Source: Neoroseomonas eburnea (GTDB lineage Bacteria; Pseudomonadota; Alphaproteobacteria; Acetobacterales; Acetobacteraceae). Taken from it: 64,000 nucleotides of DNA. Made by a program: the position numbers and the translations under genes. Below the pieces are notes generated by a model. That model did not search any database and was not told the DNA's origin. It saw nothing but the letters and a program-made list of their open reading frames with translations. The first letter of the stretch is position 1. The number at the start of each line of letters is the position of its first letter. Below, piece after piece: positions 7,536-15,657 of this stretch. The DNA lies in NCBI RefSeq assembly GCF_018129005.1, contig NZ_JAAEDL010000026.1, positions 1 through 64,000 of the forward strand, given 5' to 3'.

Positions 7536-8360
7536 TCAAGCCGCCCCCGGCACCTCCATCAGGCCCTGCGCCCGAAGCGAGGCGTGGCCGCCGCGCCCGA
7601 CCACGACATGGTCAGCGAGATGGACATCCATCACCCGCCCGGCCTGAGCGATGGCGCGCGCCATCGCGGCCTCGGCGGCGACCGCCGCAGGATCGCCGCC
7701 GCGCACCAGCAGGACCGCGGCGGCCCGCAACGCCAGGGCGCGGCGCAGCACCTGCCCCGGCGCCGCGGCGCCGGCCGCGCAACACACCAGCTCGTCCGCC
7801 ACCAGGCCATGCCGTGCATCGAGAAACAGGGCGCAGAGCTCACCCTCCGCCGGCAGCGCACCAGCGTCGCGCAGGTAGGCCAGTGCCGCATCCGTGTCGC
7901 GCAGCACCGGGCGGTCGCGGCGGCGCAGATCGATCCGCAGCGCCGCCGCGTGCACCGCCTTGAGCGCCGCGGCCCCGGCCTCCCCGAGCGCCGGCAATGC
8001 GGCGAGTTCCGCCTCCTCCGCGGCGATCGCCTCGGCGAGGCAGCCGAAGCGGCGCAGCACCTCCTCCACGGCCTCTGCCGCCTCGATCCAGCCAAGGCAG
8101 TGCGACAGCAGGGTGAACAGTGCCTCGCGGTCCTCCGCCCCCTCGCCCGCCGTCGGCAGCGGTGCCGCGGTACGGCGCGGCGCCCGGCGGGACCGGCGCG
8201 GGGTTTCGGCGAGGCCGGGCGCGGAATGCAGTGGCCCGCGGGCGGGCGGCGGCAGGGCGAGCAGATCCACGACGCGCGATCCTTCCGGGAGATTCAACCT
8301 TATGGCGATTTCCAGTGTCCTTTTTCCGCGCCCTGCGGCACAACGCTTCTGCGTCGGCAA
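7536..8360 (-). CDS. RadC/JAB-domain-like protein lacking the metal-binding motif
   Basis: About 274 residues. The layout matches RadC-type proteins: an N-terminal helical part (LFTLLSHCLGWIEAAEAVEEVLRRFGCLAEAI), a helix-hairpin-helix-like ALPALGEAGAAALKAV, then the JAB/MPN fold with GELCALFLDARHGLVADELV and DVHLADHVVVGRGGHASLRAQGL. In active JAB domains the central strand reads LVHNHPSGDP. Here it reads LLVRGGDP, so the His-x-His zinc ligands are gone, with two residues deleted. The Asp of the usual S-x-x-D motif is also absent (AAVAAEAAM). It is probably a catalytically dead or structural relative. The exact start within the Arg-rich N-terminus is uncertain. Confidence 0.75.
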   Translation of the reverse strand: MPTQKRCAAGRGKRTLEIAIRLNLPEGSRVVDLLALPPPARGPLHSAPGLAETPRRSRRAPRRTAAPLPTAGEGAEDREALFTLLSHCLGWIEAAEAVEEVLRRFGCLAEAIAAEEAELAALPALGEAGAAALKAVHAAALRIDLRRRDRPVLRDTDAALAYLRDAGALPAEGELCALFLDARHGLVADELVCCAAGAAAPGQVLRRALALRAAAVLLVRGGDPAAVAAEAAMARAIAQAGRVMDVHLADHVVVGRGGHASLRAQGLMEVPGAA

Positions 8361-8407
8361 GCGTCGGAAAAGCGTCGGCGCTCCCGTCGCCCAGGAGGTG
8401 TTGCGCG

Positions 8408-10075
8408 TTGCTCAACGTTGGCTCCCCGCCGCCTACGCCGGATGCCCCGGCGCCCGAGGCCGAGGGCCTGGTGCGGTTCCGCCTCGCCGACACCATGCAG
8501 GCGGTCGGCGCCGACGGAGCGTCGCTGCTGCCTGGCGGTGCGCGGCCACGGGCGCTGCTCGCCCTGCTGGCGCTGGCCCCGGGGCACCGGATGCCGCGCC
8601 GGCTGCTCGCCGGCCTGCTCTGGAGCGGCGCGCCGGCGGCGCAGGCGCTCGGCCGGCTGCGCGACGTGCTGCACGACCTGCGTACCGGCTTCGACCGGCG
8701 CGGCATCGGGATCTTCGGCGCCGACGCCGCCTCCATCTGGCTGCGCGCCGACCGCATCCTGGTCGAGTGCGTGCCGCGCTCCGCCGGCTGGCCCTTCCTG
8801 CCGGAACTGCGCGGCATCGACCCGCAGCTTGACGACTGGCTGGCACGGGCCGAGTTCGGCGCACCGCCGGCCGCGCCCGCCGGCGAGCCACGCGCCACCG
8901 AGCGCCCCGCCGCCGCGACGCAGCGCCGCGCCAGCGTGCTGGTCACGCCGCTCAACAACCTGGCCGGGCCGCGGATCGGGCATCTCGACGTCGCGGCGAC
9001 GGATGCGATCGTCGCCGCGCTGTCGACGCTGCGCTCCATCGCCGTGGTGGTGGAGGTGGCGGGGCGGCCGCCGCCCACCCCCGACTACATGCTGACGGGC
9101 AACATCCACCTCGCGGGGCAGAAGCCGCAGGTGGTGCTGCGCCTGGTCGATGTCGGCGGCGGCGGCGCGGTGCTGTGGTCCGCGGTGATCGACCCCGACG
9201 AGGCGCGGCCCGCCGCCTTCGCCGAGGAAGTCGCGGCCATGGCCTGCGCCCGGCTCGAGCACGAGCTGCTGCTGCTGGAGGCCGAGCGCGCCGCACTGCG
9301 CCCCCTCGCCGATGCCTCGGCGCTCGAGATGGTGCTGCGCGTCGTCCCCGACATCTACCGGCTGGAGCGCGACGCCTTCGAGCGCGCGGGCAAGGTGCTG
9401 GCGCTCGCGGTGCGGCGGGAACCGCGGCTGGCGGCGGCGCAGGCCTGGCTCGCCTACTGGAACATCCTGCTGGTGGGCCAGGGCTGGGCGGTGAACGAGC
9501 GCGAGGCGCTGGCCCATGCCGGCACGGCGGCGGAGCAGGCGATCCTGCTCGACCCGCGCGACGCGCGCGGCCTCGCCACCGCCGGCCATGTGCGCGGCTT
9601 CCTGCACCACCAGGTGCCGGAGGCGATGGCGCTGTGCCGCCAGGCGCTCGACATCAACCCGAACCTGCCGGCGGCCTGGACCTTCGCCGGCATGGCCCAT
9701 GCCTATGCCGGGGAGCTGGAGGCCGGGCGGCGCCACCTGAAGCGCGCGCTGCAGCTGCTGCCGCGCAACCCGCACGCCTTCTTCACCGAGGCCGGGTTGG
9801 CGACGGTCGAGATGCTGCTCGGCAATTTCGAGGCGGCGATCGGCATCGGCCGCGCGGTGCTGCAGATGCAGCCGCGCTTCACCGCCGCGCTGCGGGCGCA
9901 GATCGCGGCGCTGGGTCATCTCGGCCGGGCGGAGGAAGCGCGTCCGCTGGTCCGCTCGCTGCTGGAACTGGACCCCGGCTTCACCCTGCAGCGCTTCCGC
10001 AACGCCGCGCCCTATGTGCGGCGGCGGGACATCGACCATTTCCTGCGCGGGTTGCGCCTGGCGGGCGTCGCCTGA
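8408..10075 (+). CDS. Transcriptional-regulator-like protein: winged helix, TolB-like domain and TPRs
   Basis: 555 residues from TTG 8408. A strong AGGAGG lies at 8393-8398, about nine bases upstream, and no ATG or GTG before the first domain fits as well. About residues 18-110 form a SARP/OmpR-like winged-helix domain (FRLADTMQAVGADGASLLPGG, ALLALLALAPGHRMPRRLLA, LGRLRDVLHDLRTGF). About 180-270 resembles the TolB-like segment of CadC/adenylate-cyclase-associated regulators (VLVTPLNNLAGPRIGHLDVA). From about 300 to the end come TPR helices (ALDINPNLPAAWTFAGMAHAYAGELEAG, then AEEARPLVRSLLELDPGF). The target genes are unknown. The gene is convergent with the lipoprotein remnant. Confidence 0.72.
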   Translation: MLNVGSPPPTPDAPAPEAEGLVRFRLADTMQAVGADGASLLPGGARPRALLALLALAPGHRMPRRLLAGLLWSGAPAAQALGRLRDVLHDLRTGFDRRGIGIFGADAASIWLRADRILVECVPRSAGWPFLPELRGIDPQLDDWLARAEFGAPPAAPAGEPRATERPAAATQRRASVLVTPLNNLAGPRIGHLDVAATDAIVAALSTLRSIAVVVEVAGRPPPTPDYMLTGNIHLAGQKPQVVLRLVDVGGGGAVLWSAVIDPDEARPAAFAEEVAAMACARLEHELLLLEAERAALRPLADASALEMVLRVVPDIYRLERDAFERAGKVLALAVRREPRLAAAQAWLAYWNILLVGQGWAVNEREALAHAGTAAEQAILLDPRDARGLATAGHVRGFLHHQVPEAMALCRQALDINPNLPAAWTFAGMAHAYAGELEAGRRHLKRALQLLPRNPHAFFTEAGLATVEMLLGNFEAAIGIGRAVLQMQPRFTAALRAQIAALGHLGRAEEARPLVRSLLELDPGFTLQRFRNAAPYVRRRDIDHFLRGLRLAGVA

Positions 10076-10081
10076 ACGGCG

Positions 10082-10712
10082 TCAATCGGCGGCGCGCTGC
10101 GCTTCCGCCACCATCTGCCGGTGGATGTCCGCAAGCTCGACGGGAAAACGCCGGACGGAAGCGGGCAATGGCTCGGCCTGCGTGGGGGAAATCGGGCCCG
10201 GGAGAGCGTCGAGGCGGGAGCGCGTCGCCGCCGTCACCTGCCCCAGGCGGCGAAAATACTCCTGCTGCACGGCGCCGATGCGGCGATTGGCCTCGATAGG
10301 TCACTTCCCGCCGCATCAGCGACAGCACGAGCCGATCCCCGCTCAACCATATGTCGACGGCGGTTTCGGCGAGATCGGGAGAGATCCGGGCGATGCTCTC
10401 GATCAGCGGGTTGCGGCAGACGACGAGGTCGGAATGCATCGCGACCATGAGGCGCATCGCCGCGCGGTCGGGATGGCTGCGATCGGCGAGTTGCGCCGGC
10501 GTCGGCCGTGGCGGCGGCACGCTCGGCTCGAGGGCGAGGCGGCGGAACAGCGCCTGGTAGTCCGGCTTCTCGCGGATCGGCGCGCGGCAGGCGTCGGAGG
10601 CCGCCACCGCGCGGTGGATCTCGCGCTGCATGCGGATGCCTTCGACCTGCCCTGACGAGAGGCAGCCCGCCAAGGCGACCGCCACGCCGACCGCGGCGAC
10701 GGCACGCAGCAT
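10082..10712 (-). pseudogene. Lipoprotein gene broken by a one-base frameshift
   Basis: An ATG at 10712 opens a lipoprotein signal peptide (MLRAVAAVGVAVALAGC, lipobox LAGC) followed by about 120 residues ending at LSLMRREVTY. There the frame goes wrong near 10290. A change of one base restores a natural continuation, EANRRIGAVQQEYFRRLGQV, running to a stop at 10082-10084. The remaining frame otherwise continues as Arg/Pro-rich nonsense through the whole convergent neighbour. The product would be an uncharacterised outer-membrane or periplasmic lipoprotein of about 209 residues. It could be a true inactivation or a sequencing or assembly error. Confidence 0.7.
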
Positions 10713-10890
10713 GCGTCCCCTTCCCCTGCCTTCTGCCAACGAAAAGATGAATCGCATGGCCCCGCGACGGGATCGTTGCGCGGACGTCAATTCACCTCGC
10801 CGCCCGGTGCCTGCACGCACCTCCGGCGCCGCCGCGGCCTTCGGCACGCGGGGAACTACGCGGCGGGGGCCGATGTCAGCCAGGCGTGCA

Positions 10891-11643
10891 TCAGTGGAAG
10901 ACGCGTCCGGAATCGATGACGACGGTCTGCCCCGTCATGGTCTCGGTGCGGCACATGGCCACCACCATCTCGGCGCAATCGTCCTTGTCGGCCGGCCTGC
11001 CCAGCAGCGATGCGGCGGCGGAGCGCCCGACCTGCTCGGGCCGCAGGTTGGCGGTCGCGCGCGTGCCCTCGAGCAGGCCGGGTGCGACGCAGTTCACCAG
11101 CGTTGCTGGCGCGAGGGCGACCGCCATGCAGCGCGTCAGGTGGATCAGCCCGGCCTTCGACACCGCGTAGGCGATGGACGATCCGGTCGGCCCCAGCCCG
11201 GCGACCGAGGCGATGTTGACGATGCGCCCGCGCCCCTGCGCCTGCATCGCCGGCGCCGCCGCCTTGATCAGGCGCATCGGGCCAGTGAGGTTCACGGCCA
11301 TGATCCGCTCCCACAGTTCGGGCGTCAGGCCGTCGAGGTCGGCGAAGGGCACCGATCTGTTGTAGGCGGCGTCGTTCACCAGGATGTCGAGCCGCCCGAA
11401 GCGCGCCGTGACCTCGGCGACGAGCCGCTCGATGGCCGCCTGATCGGTGACGTCGCAGCCGAAGGCGGCCGCCTGGACCTGGTGGCGGGCGGCAAGGTCG
11501 CGCGCCACGCCTTCGGCCTGGTCGCGGCTCTGCGCGTAGACGACGGCGACCTGTGCGCCCTCGCGCGCCAGCGCATGGCAGATGCGCTGGCCGAGGCCGC
11601 CATTGCCGCCGGTGACGAGCGCGACCGTTCCCCTGAGATCCAT
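10891..11643 (-). CDS. Short-chain dehydrogenase/reductase, FabG-like
   Basis: 250 residues of the classical SDR family. NAD(P)-binding Rossmann motif TGGNGGLG is at residues 11-18, CDVTD later, then NDAAYN in place of the usual NNAG. The catalytic set is NIASVAG (Ser) plus YAVSKAG (Tyr and Lys). The C-terminal part has NCVAPGLLEGTRAT and VVIDSGRVFH. It would reduce a keto group or oxidise an alcohol with NAD(P)H; the substrate is unknown. ATG 11643 is taken because the fold begins immediately after it, although the frame is open far upstream. It is divergent from the ZntA-type gene. Confidence 0.85.
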   Translation of the reverse strand: MDLRGTVALVTGGNGGLGQRICHALAREGAQVAVVYAQSRDQAEGVARDLAARHQVQAAAFGCDVTDQAAIERLVAEVTARFGRLDILVNDAAYNRSVPFADLDGLTPELWERIMAVNLTGPMRLIKAAAPAMQAQGRGRIVNIASVAGLGPTGSSIAYAVSKAGLIHLTRCMAVALAPATLVNCVAPGLLEGTRATANLRPEQVGRSAAASLLGRPADKDDCAEMVVAMCRTETMTGQTVVIDSGRVFH

Positions 11644-11885
11644 GTTCTTCCTTCCTTGCCGGCCATCAGGGTGCGGCCGGCGGGCAAGGCAGGCAAGCAT
11701 CGGGCGGGGGTGCCGCGGCACCGACGTGAGAGAGAACCGGCATCGGCCGCACCCCTGCCAGGGCGTCGCCGGATGGAAGCTGGCGGCCCGCGAGCCCCGG
11801 CATGCGGTTCTACAGGCCCGCTGCCCTTCCCCGGGGCGGCATCCGCTCGCCTCCGCTCTCGGCAATCTCCCGATCCTGCTGTCGT

Positions 11886-11939
11886 CGCAAGCATCTTCCC
11901 CCCGATCATGCGATTCCACCTGATCGGGATCCGCTCCAG
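11886..11939 (-). repeat. Degenerate half copy of the 107-bp repeat
   Basis: Same orientation as the copy at 40353-40459. It retains the hairpin half (GATTCCACCTGATCGGGAT, ending CCGCTCCAG instead of TGCTCTAG) and the preceding GCAAGCATCTT segment. The GCGGTT half is missing. It sits about 20 bp upstream of the metal-ATPase promoter. Confidence 0.7.
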
Positions 11940-11958
11940 GCGGGCCGCAAGAGGGGGC

Positions 11959-11989
11959 TTGAACCTCCAGTCGCTGGAAGTCTCATAAC
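11959..11989 (+). promoter_or_regulatory. MerR-family-type promoter/operator of the ZntA-type ATPase gene
   Basis: A -35 box TTGAAC (11959-11964) is followed by a near-perfect dyad, ACCTCCAG-TCG-CTGGAAGT (one mismatch), inside an elongated spacer of 18-19 bp. A -10-like CATAAC/TCATAA follows at 11983-11989. Dyads in a 19-bp spacer are the hallmark of promoters untwisted by MerR-type activators (ZntR, CadR, PbrR, CueR). It lies 28 bp before the ATG at 12017. No merR-type gene is in the window, so the activator must be encoded elsewhere. Confidence 0.7.
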
Positions 11990-12016
11990 CCTGTCCGCGA
12001 CGATCGGACGGACATC

Positions 12017-14272
12017 ATGGGCACAGCGACGAAAGTGACCTGGCGGGTGGAGGGCATGGACTGCGCCTCCTGCGTCGCCAAGGTGACGAAGGCGGTGGAA
12101 CGGCTGCCGGGCGTGTCGGCGGTCGAGGTCAACCTCATGGCAGAGCGGCTCACGCTGCAACTCGATGCCGCCGGCCGGCGGGAGGAGGTCGAGGCCCGGC
12201 TCGCCGCCCTCGGCTATACGGCGAAGCGCGGCGGCGAGGCTGCCGAGGCGCCGCCCCCGCCCGGCGAGGCCTGCGGCTGCGGCCATGAACACCACGGCCA
12301 CCACCACCACCCGTCCACGGAAAGGCATGACCACGCCGGCAGCGCCGCGCATGGCCATGCCCACGGCCATGCCGACCACGACGACCCCGCCCACGCGGCC
12401 AGGCCCTGGTGGGCGACCGGCAAGGCGAAGCTGGTCTGGATCCTCGGCGTGCTGGTCATCGGCGCCTATGGCCTGTCGCTCGCCCTGCCGGATCGGCTGA
12501 CCTACCCGCTCTTCCTCGTCGCGACCGCCGTCGCGATCCTGCCGTTCGGACGGCGCGCCATCGCGCTTGCCCGTGCCGGCAGCCCTTTCAGCATCGAGAC
12601 GCTGATGTGCGCGGCGACGATCGGCGCCACCGTGATCGGCGCGGCGGAGGAAGCTGCCGTCGTCGTGCTGCTCTTCGCGGTGGGCGAGCTGCTGGAGAAC
12701 GTCGCCGCCGGCCGCGCGCGGGACGGCATCCGCGCCCTCGCGCGGCTCATGCCGCGCGTCGCGCTGCGCCTGCGCGCCGATGGCAGCACCGAGGAGATGC
12801 CGGCCGAGCGCCTGTCGGTCGGCGACCTCGTGCTGGTCCGCCCCGGCGACCGCGTGCCCTGCGACGGGGTGATCGAGGAGGGCCGGACCGCCCTCGACGA
12901 GAGCCCGGTCACCGGCGAGAGCGTGCCGGTCGCGCGTGGCCCCGGCGATGCGGTGATCGCCGGCGCGATCAACGCCGACGGCGCCTTCCGCGTGCGCGTG
13001 ACGCGCGCCGCGGCCGACAACACGATCGCCCGCATCATCCGCATGGTCGAGGAGGCGACAACGAGGCGCGCGCCGACACAGCGCTTCGTCGAGCGCTTCG
13101 CCGCCTGGTGGACGCCCGGAGCGATGATCGTGGCGCTGCTGGCGATCCTGGTGCCGCCCCTCACCCTGGGATGGGACTGGTGGACGAGCCTCTATCGCGG
13201 CCTCGCGGTGCTGCTGATCGCTTGCCCCTGCGCCCTGGTGATCTCGGTGCCGGCAGCGATGGCGTCCGGCCTCTCGGCAGGGGCGCGGCGCGGGTTGCTG
13301 GTGAAGGGCGGCGCGGCGCTCGAGGCGATCGGCGCGGCGCGCACCGTCGCTTTCGACAAGACCGGCACGCTGACCGAGGGACGGCCCAGGGTCACCGACG
13401 TGATCGCGGCCGGGAGGCGCAGCGCCGGGGAGGCGCTGGCGCTCGCCGCCGCGGTGGAACAGGGATCGGCACATCCGCTCGCCAAGGCGATCCTCGCCGA
13501 GGCGGCGGCGCGCGGCATCGTCGTGCCGCAGGCGAGCGGACAATCCGCCGTTCCCGGGCGCGCCGTGGCCGGGACGGTGGAAGGCGTCGCCGTCACCGTC
13601 GGCAGTCCGCGTCACGCGCGGGAGGCGAATGCCGGGCTCGGCGTGCTGGCGATGGCGATCGAACGGCTCGAGGGGGAAGGCAGGACGGTCGCCGTGGTGC
13701 TGGCCGATGGCGCCGCGGCTGGCCTGATCGCGCTGCGCGACGAGCCGCGCCCCGATGCCGCCGCCGGCGTCGCGGCCATCGCGGCGCTCGGCGTGCGGCC
13801 GGTGATGCTGACCGGCGACAACAGCCGCACCGGCGAGGCGATCGCCGTCTCCCTGGGCCTGGACGCCAGGACGGAACTGCTGCCCGACGACAAGCTCCGC
13901 GAGGTCGGCAGGCTGCGGGATGGCGGCAGCGTCATCATGGTGGGCGACGGCATCAATGATGCGCCGGCGCTCGCTGCCGCCGATGTCGGCATCGCGATGG
14001 GCGGCGGCACCGACGTCGCGCTCGAGACCGCCGACGCCGCCGTGCTCAAGGACCGCGTGGCGGGTGTCGCGGAGCTGATCGGCCTGTCGCGCGCCACCAT
14101 GGCGAACGTGCAGCAGAACATCGCCGTGGCGGTCGGCCTCAAGGGCGTGTTCCTGGCGACCACGCTGATGGGCGTGACGGGGCTGTGGCCGGCGATCCTC
14201 GCCGATACCGGCGCGACGGTGCTGGTGACACTCAATGCGCTGCGCCTGCTGCGCTGGCGCCCGTCGGCGTGA
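12017..14272 (+). CDS. zntA: Heavy-metal P-type (P1B) ATPase, ZntA/CadA type
   Basis: 751 residues. Order: N-terminal HMA domain with GMDCASC (residues 14-20), a His-rich linker (about 84-130; HEHHGHHHH, HGHAHGHADHDD), membrane helices, the actuator TGES motif (SPVTGESVPV), the CPC metal-site helix (LLIACPCALVI), phosphorylation motif DKTGTLT, the HP dipeptide (SAHPLAKA), MLTGDN and VGDGINDAPAL. The Cys-Pro-Cys plus His-rich region fits export of Zn2+, Cd2+ or Pb2+ from the cytoplasm. The upstream MerR-type promoter supports metal induction. Length and motif order are normal for the family. Confidence 0.92.
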   Translation: MGTATKVTWRVEGMDCASCVAKVTKAVERLPGVSAVEVNLMAERLTLQLDAAGRREEVEARLAALGYTAKRGGEAAEAPPPPGEACGCGHEHHGHHHHPSTERHDHAGSAAHGHAHGHADHDDPAHAARPWWATGKAKLVWILGVLVIGAYGLSLALPDRLTYPLFLVATAVAILPFGRRAIALARAGSPFSIETLMCAATIGATVIGAAEEAAVVVLLFAVGELLENVAAGRARDGIRALARLMPRVALRLRADGSTEEMPAERLSVGDLVLVRPGDRVPCDGVIEEGRTALDESPVTGESVPVARGPGDAVIAGAINADGAFRVRVTRAAADNTIARIIRMVEEATTRRAPTQRFVERFAAWWTPGAMIVALLAILVPPLTLGWDWWTSLYRGLAVLLIACPCALVISVPAAMASGLSAGARRGLLVKGGAALEAIGAARTVAFDKTGTLTEGRPRVTDVIAAGRRSAGEALALAAAVEQGSAHPLAKAILAEAAARGIVVPQASGQSAVPGRAVAGTVEGVAVTVGSPRHAREANAGLGVLAMAIERLEGEGRTVAVVLADGAAAGLIALRDEPRPDAAAGVAAIAALGVRPVMLTGDNSRTGEAIAVSLGLDARTELLPDDKLREVGRLRDGGSVIMVGDGINDAPALAAADVGIAMGGGTDVALETADAAVLKDRVAGVAELIGLSRATMANVQQNIAVAVGLKGVFLATTLMGVTGLWPAILADTGATVLVTLNALRLLRWRPSA

Positions 14273-14649
14273 CCCGGCGCCGGGCGCAATAGCGGCATCC
14301 GATCAAATGGGATCGCCCGGTCGGGTGAAGGTGTGCCCGAAGGCAGGGAGCCGGCGCGGCGGCCACACGCCGCTGCGAAGAGAGGCCGCGCTGGGCGCGA
14401 ATGGCTTCGCGGCCTCGCCATGGCCCGCCCCGGAGGCGGCGCGCCTCGCGGTGCCGCGCGCCTTCGATGCCCCCCGGTTCCGCGGCAGGCCGGAAGCACG
14501 CCGCCGCGCCTCGGCCTCCGCGGTGACGCATGCCTGCCAAACGGCGAGGTGCGCTGCCCAGCGGCAGCGGCGCGGCCACTGGCGGTGCCCGACGATCGGC
14601 GCGATGTTCGTCCGGTCCGGTGTCACCATACCGTCACGGCTTCCGGTGC
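14273..14649. other. Intergenic region with a repeat relic
   Basis: 377 bp between the ZntA-type gene and the MgtE-like gene. It contains a diverged half of the 107-bp repeat at 14289-14345. The rest consists of Arg/Ala/Pro-rich open frames without family features; I see no gene. A promoter for the following operon is expected but was not identified. Confidence 0.55.
14289..14345 (+). repeat. Strongly diverged half copy of the 107-bp repeat
   Basis: CATCCGATCAAATGGGATCGCCCGG... aligns loosely with the left hairpin half of the complete copies at 4265 and 21950. It is followed by a GTGAAGGTGTGCCCGAA stretch matching the AAAGATGGTCGCGAAAA region. The right half is absent. Similarity is weak; this is the least certain copy. 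Confidence 0.45.
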
Positions 14650-15657
14650 ATGAATGGTCCCATGCAAAGCGATACTCCTCGGGCCGTCTCCGCAGGCGAA
14701 CGGGCTTCCATGCCCGTCGCCGCCTATATCGACGCGGCCGTCCTCGTCGCCCGCCCGGACGAGACCGCGGCCGCCGTCCGCGCCAGGCTCGTCCGCGACC
14801 GCTACGCCGCGATCGATCCGGTCTTCGTCCTCGACGCAGGGCGCGCCCTGCTGGGCACGGTGCGGCTCGCGCTGCTGCTCGCGGCGGCCGAGGAAACCCC
14901 CATCGCCGAGCTCACCGTCGAGAATCCCGCGCATGTGCCGGCCTCGGCCTCACGCGAGGAGGCGGCGAGCGTCGCCATCCGCGCCAATGCCGCCTGCCTC
15001 GCGGTGCTCGACCAGTCCGGCGCCTTCCTCGGCGCGCTGACCGCCAATGCGGTCATGGCCATCCTGCGCGACGAGCACCTCGAGGACCTGCACCACATGG
15101 CGGGCATCCTCGGCCGGAGCGAACAGGCCAAGGCGGCGCTGACCGCGGCGCCGCACAGGCGCGCCCTGTTCCGCCTGCCCTGGCTGCTGGTCGGCCTCGC
15201 CGGCTCAGCGGCGGCTACCGGCCTGATGGCGGGGGCGGAGGCGGAACTCACGGCCAACATCGCCGTCGCCTTCTTCATCCCGGCCATCGTCTATCTCGCC
15301 GACGCGATCGGCACGCAGGCGGAAGCGGTCGCGGTGCGCGGCCTCTCGCTGACCGATGGAAGCACCTGGCGGCTGCTGCTCGGCGAGCTCGGCACCGGCG
15401 CGCTGCTCGGACTGATCCTCGCGACCGTCGGGTTCGGCGCGGTCTGGGCCGTCTTCGGCGACCTGCGCCTGGCCGGTGCGGTCTCTGGCGCGGTCGCCGC
15501 CGCCGGCACCATCGCGACCGGTGTCGGCTTCCTGCTGCCCTGGGCTTTCCAGCGCGCCGGGCTTGATCCGGCGCATGGCTCGGGACCGGTCGGGACGGTG
15601 GTGCAGGACATGCTGTCGCTCGCCGTCTATCTGGGACTGGTGGGGCTGCTGTTCTGA
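14650..15657 (+). CDS. MgtE/SLC41-like divalent-cation transporter with CBS-type domain
   Basis: 335 residues from ATG 14650 (ATG 14662 is an alternative). The first half (about 20-150) looks like a CBS pair: DPVFVLDAGRALLGTVRLALLL, IAELTVEN, SVAIRANAACLAVLDQSGAFLGALT. The second half has five hydrophobic segments with MgtE-like features (AGSAAATGLMAGAEAEL, VAFFIPAIVYLADAIGTQAEAVAVRGLSL, and a final GTVVQDMLSLAVYLGLVGLLF). MgtE proteins import Mg2+ and CBS domains sense it. The N-terminal MgtE N-domain is short or missing. The stop overlaps the next ATG (TGATG), so it is probably co-translated with the P-type ATPase. Confidence 0.75.
   Translation: MNGPMQSDTPRAVSAGERASMPVAAYIDAAVLVARPDETAAAVRARLVRDRYAAIDPVFVLDAGRALLGTVRLALLLAAAEETPIAELTVENPAHVPASASREEAASVAIRANAACLAVLDQSGAFLGALTANAVMAILRDEHLEDLHHMAGILGRSEQAKAALTAAPHRRALFRLPWLLVGLAGSAAATGLMAGAEAELTANIAVAFFIPAIVYLADAIGTQAEAVAVRGLSLTDGSTWRLLLGELGTGALLGLILATVGFGAVWAVFGDLRLAGAVSGAVAAAGTIATGVGFLLPWAFQRAGLDPAHGSGPVGTVVQDMLSLAVYLGLVGLLF

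Larger units (their letters stand above)
11644..12016. other. Divergent intergenic region between SDR and metal ATPase genes
   Basis: 373 bp without a gene. It contains a degenerate half copy of the 107-bp repeat (11886-11939) and, right after it, a MerR-type promoter reading toward the metal ATPase. The remaining 240 bp nearest the SDR gene show no recognised motif. Confidence 0.6.
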
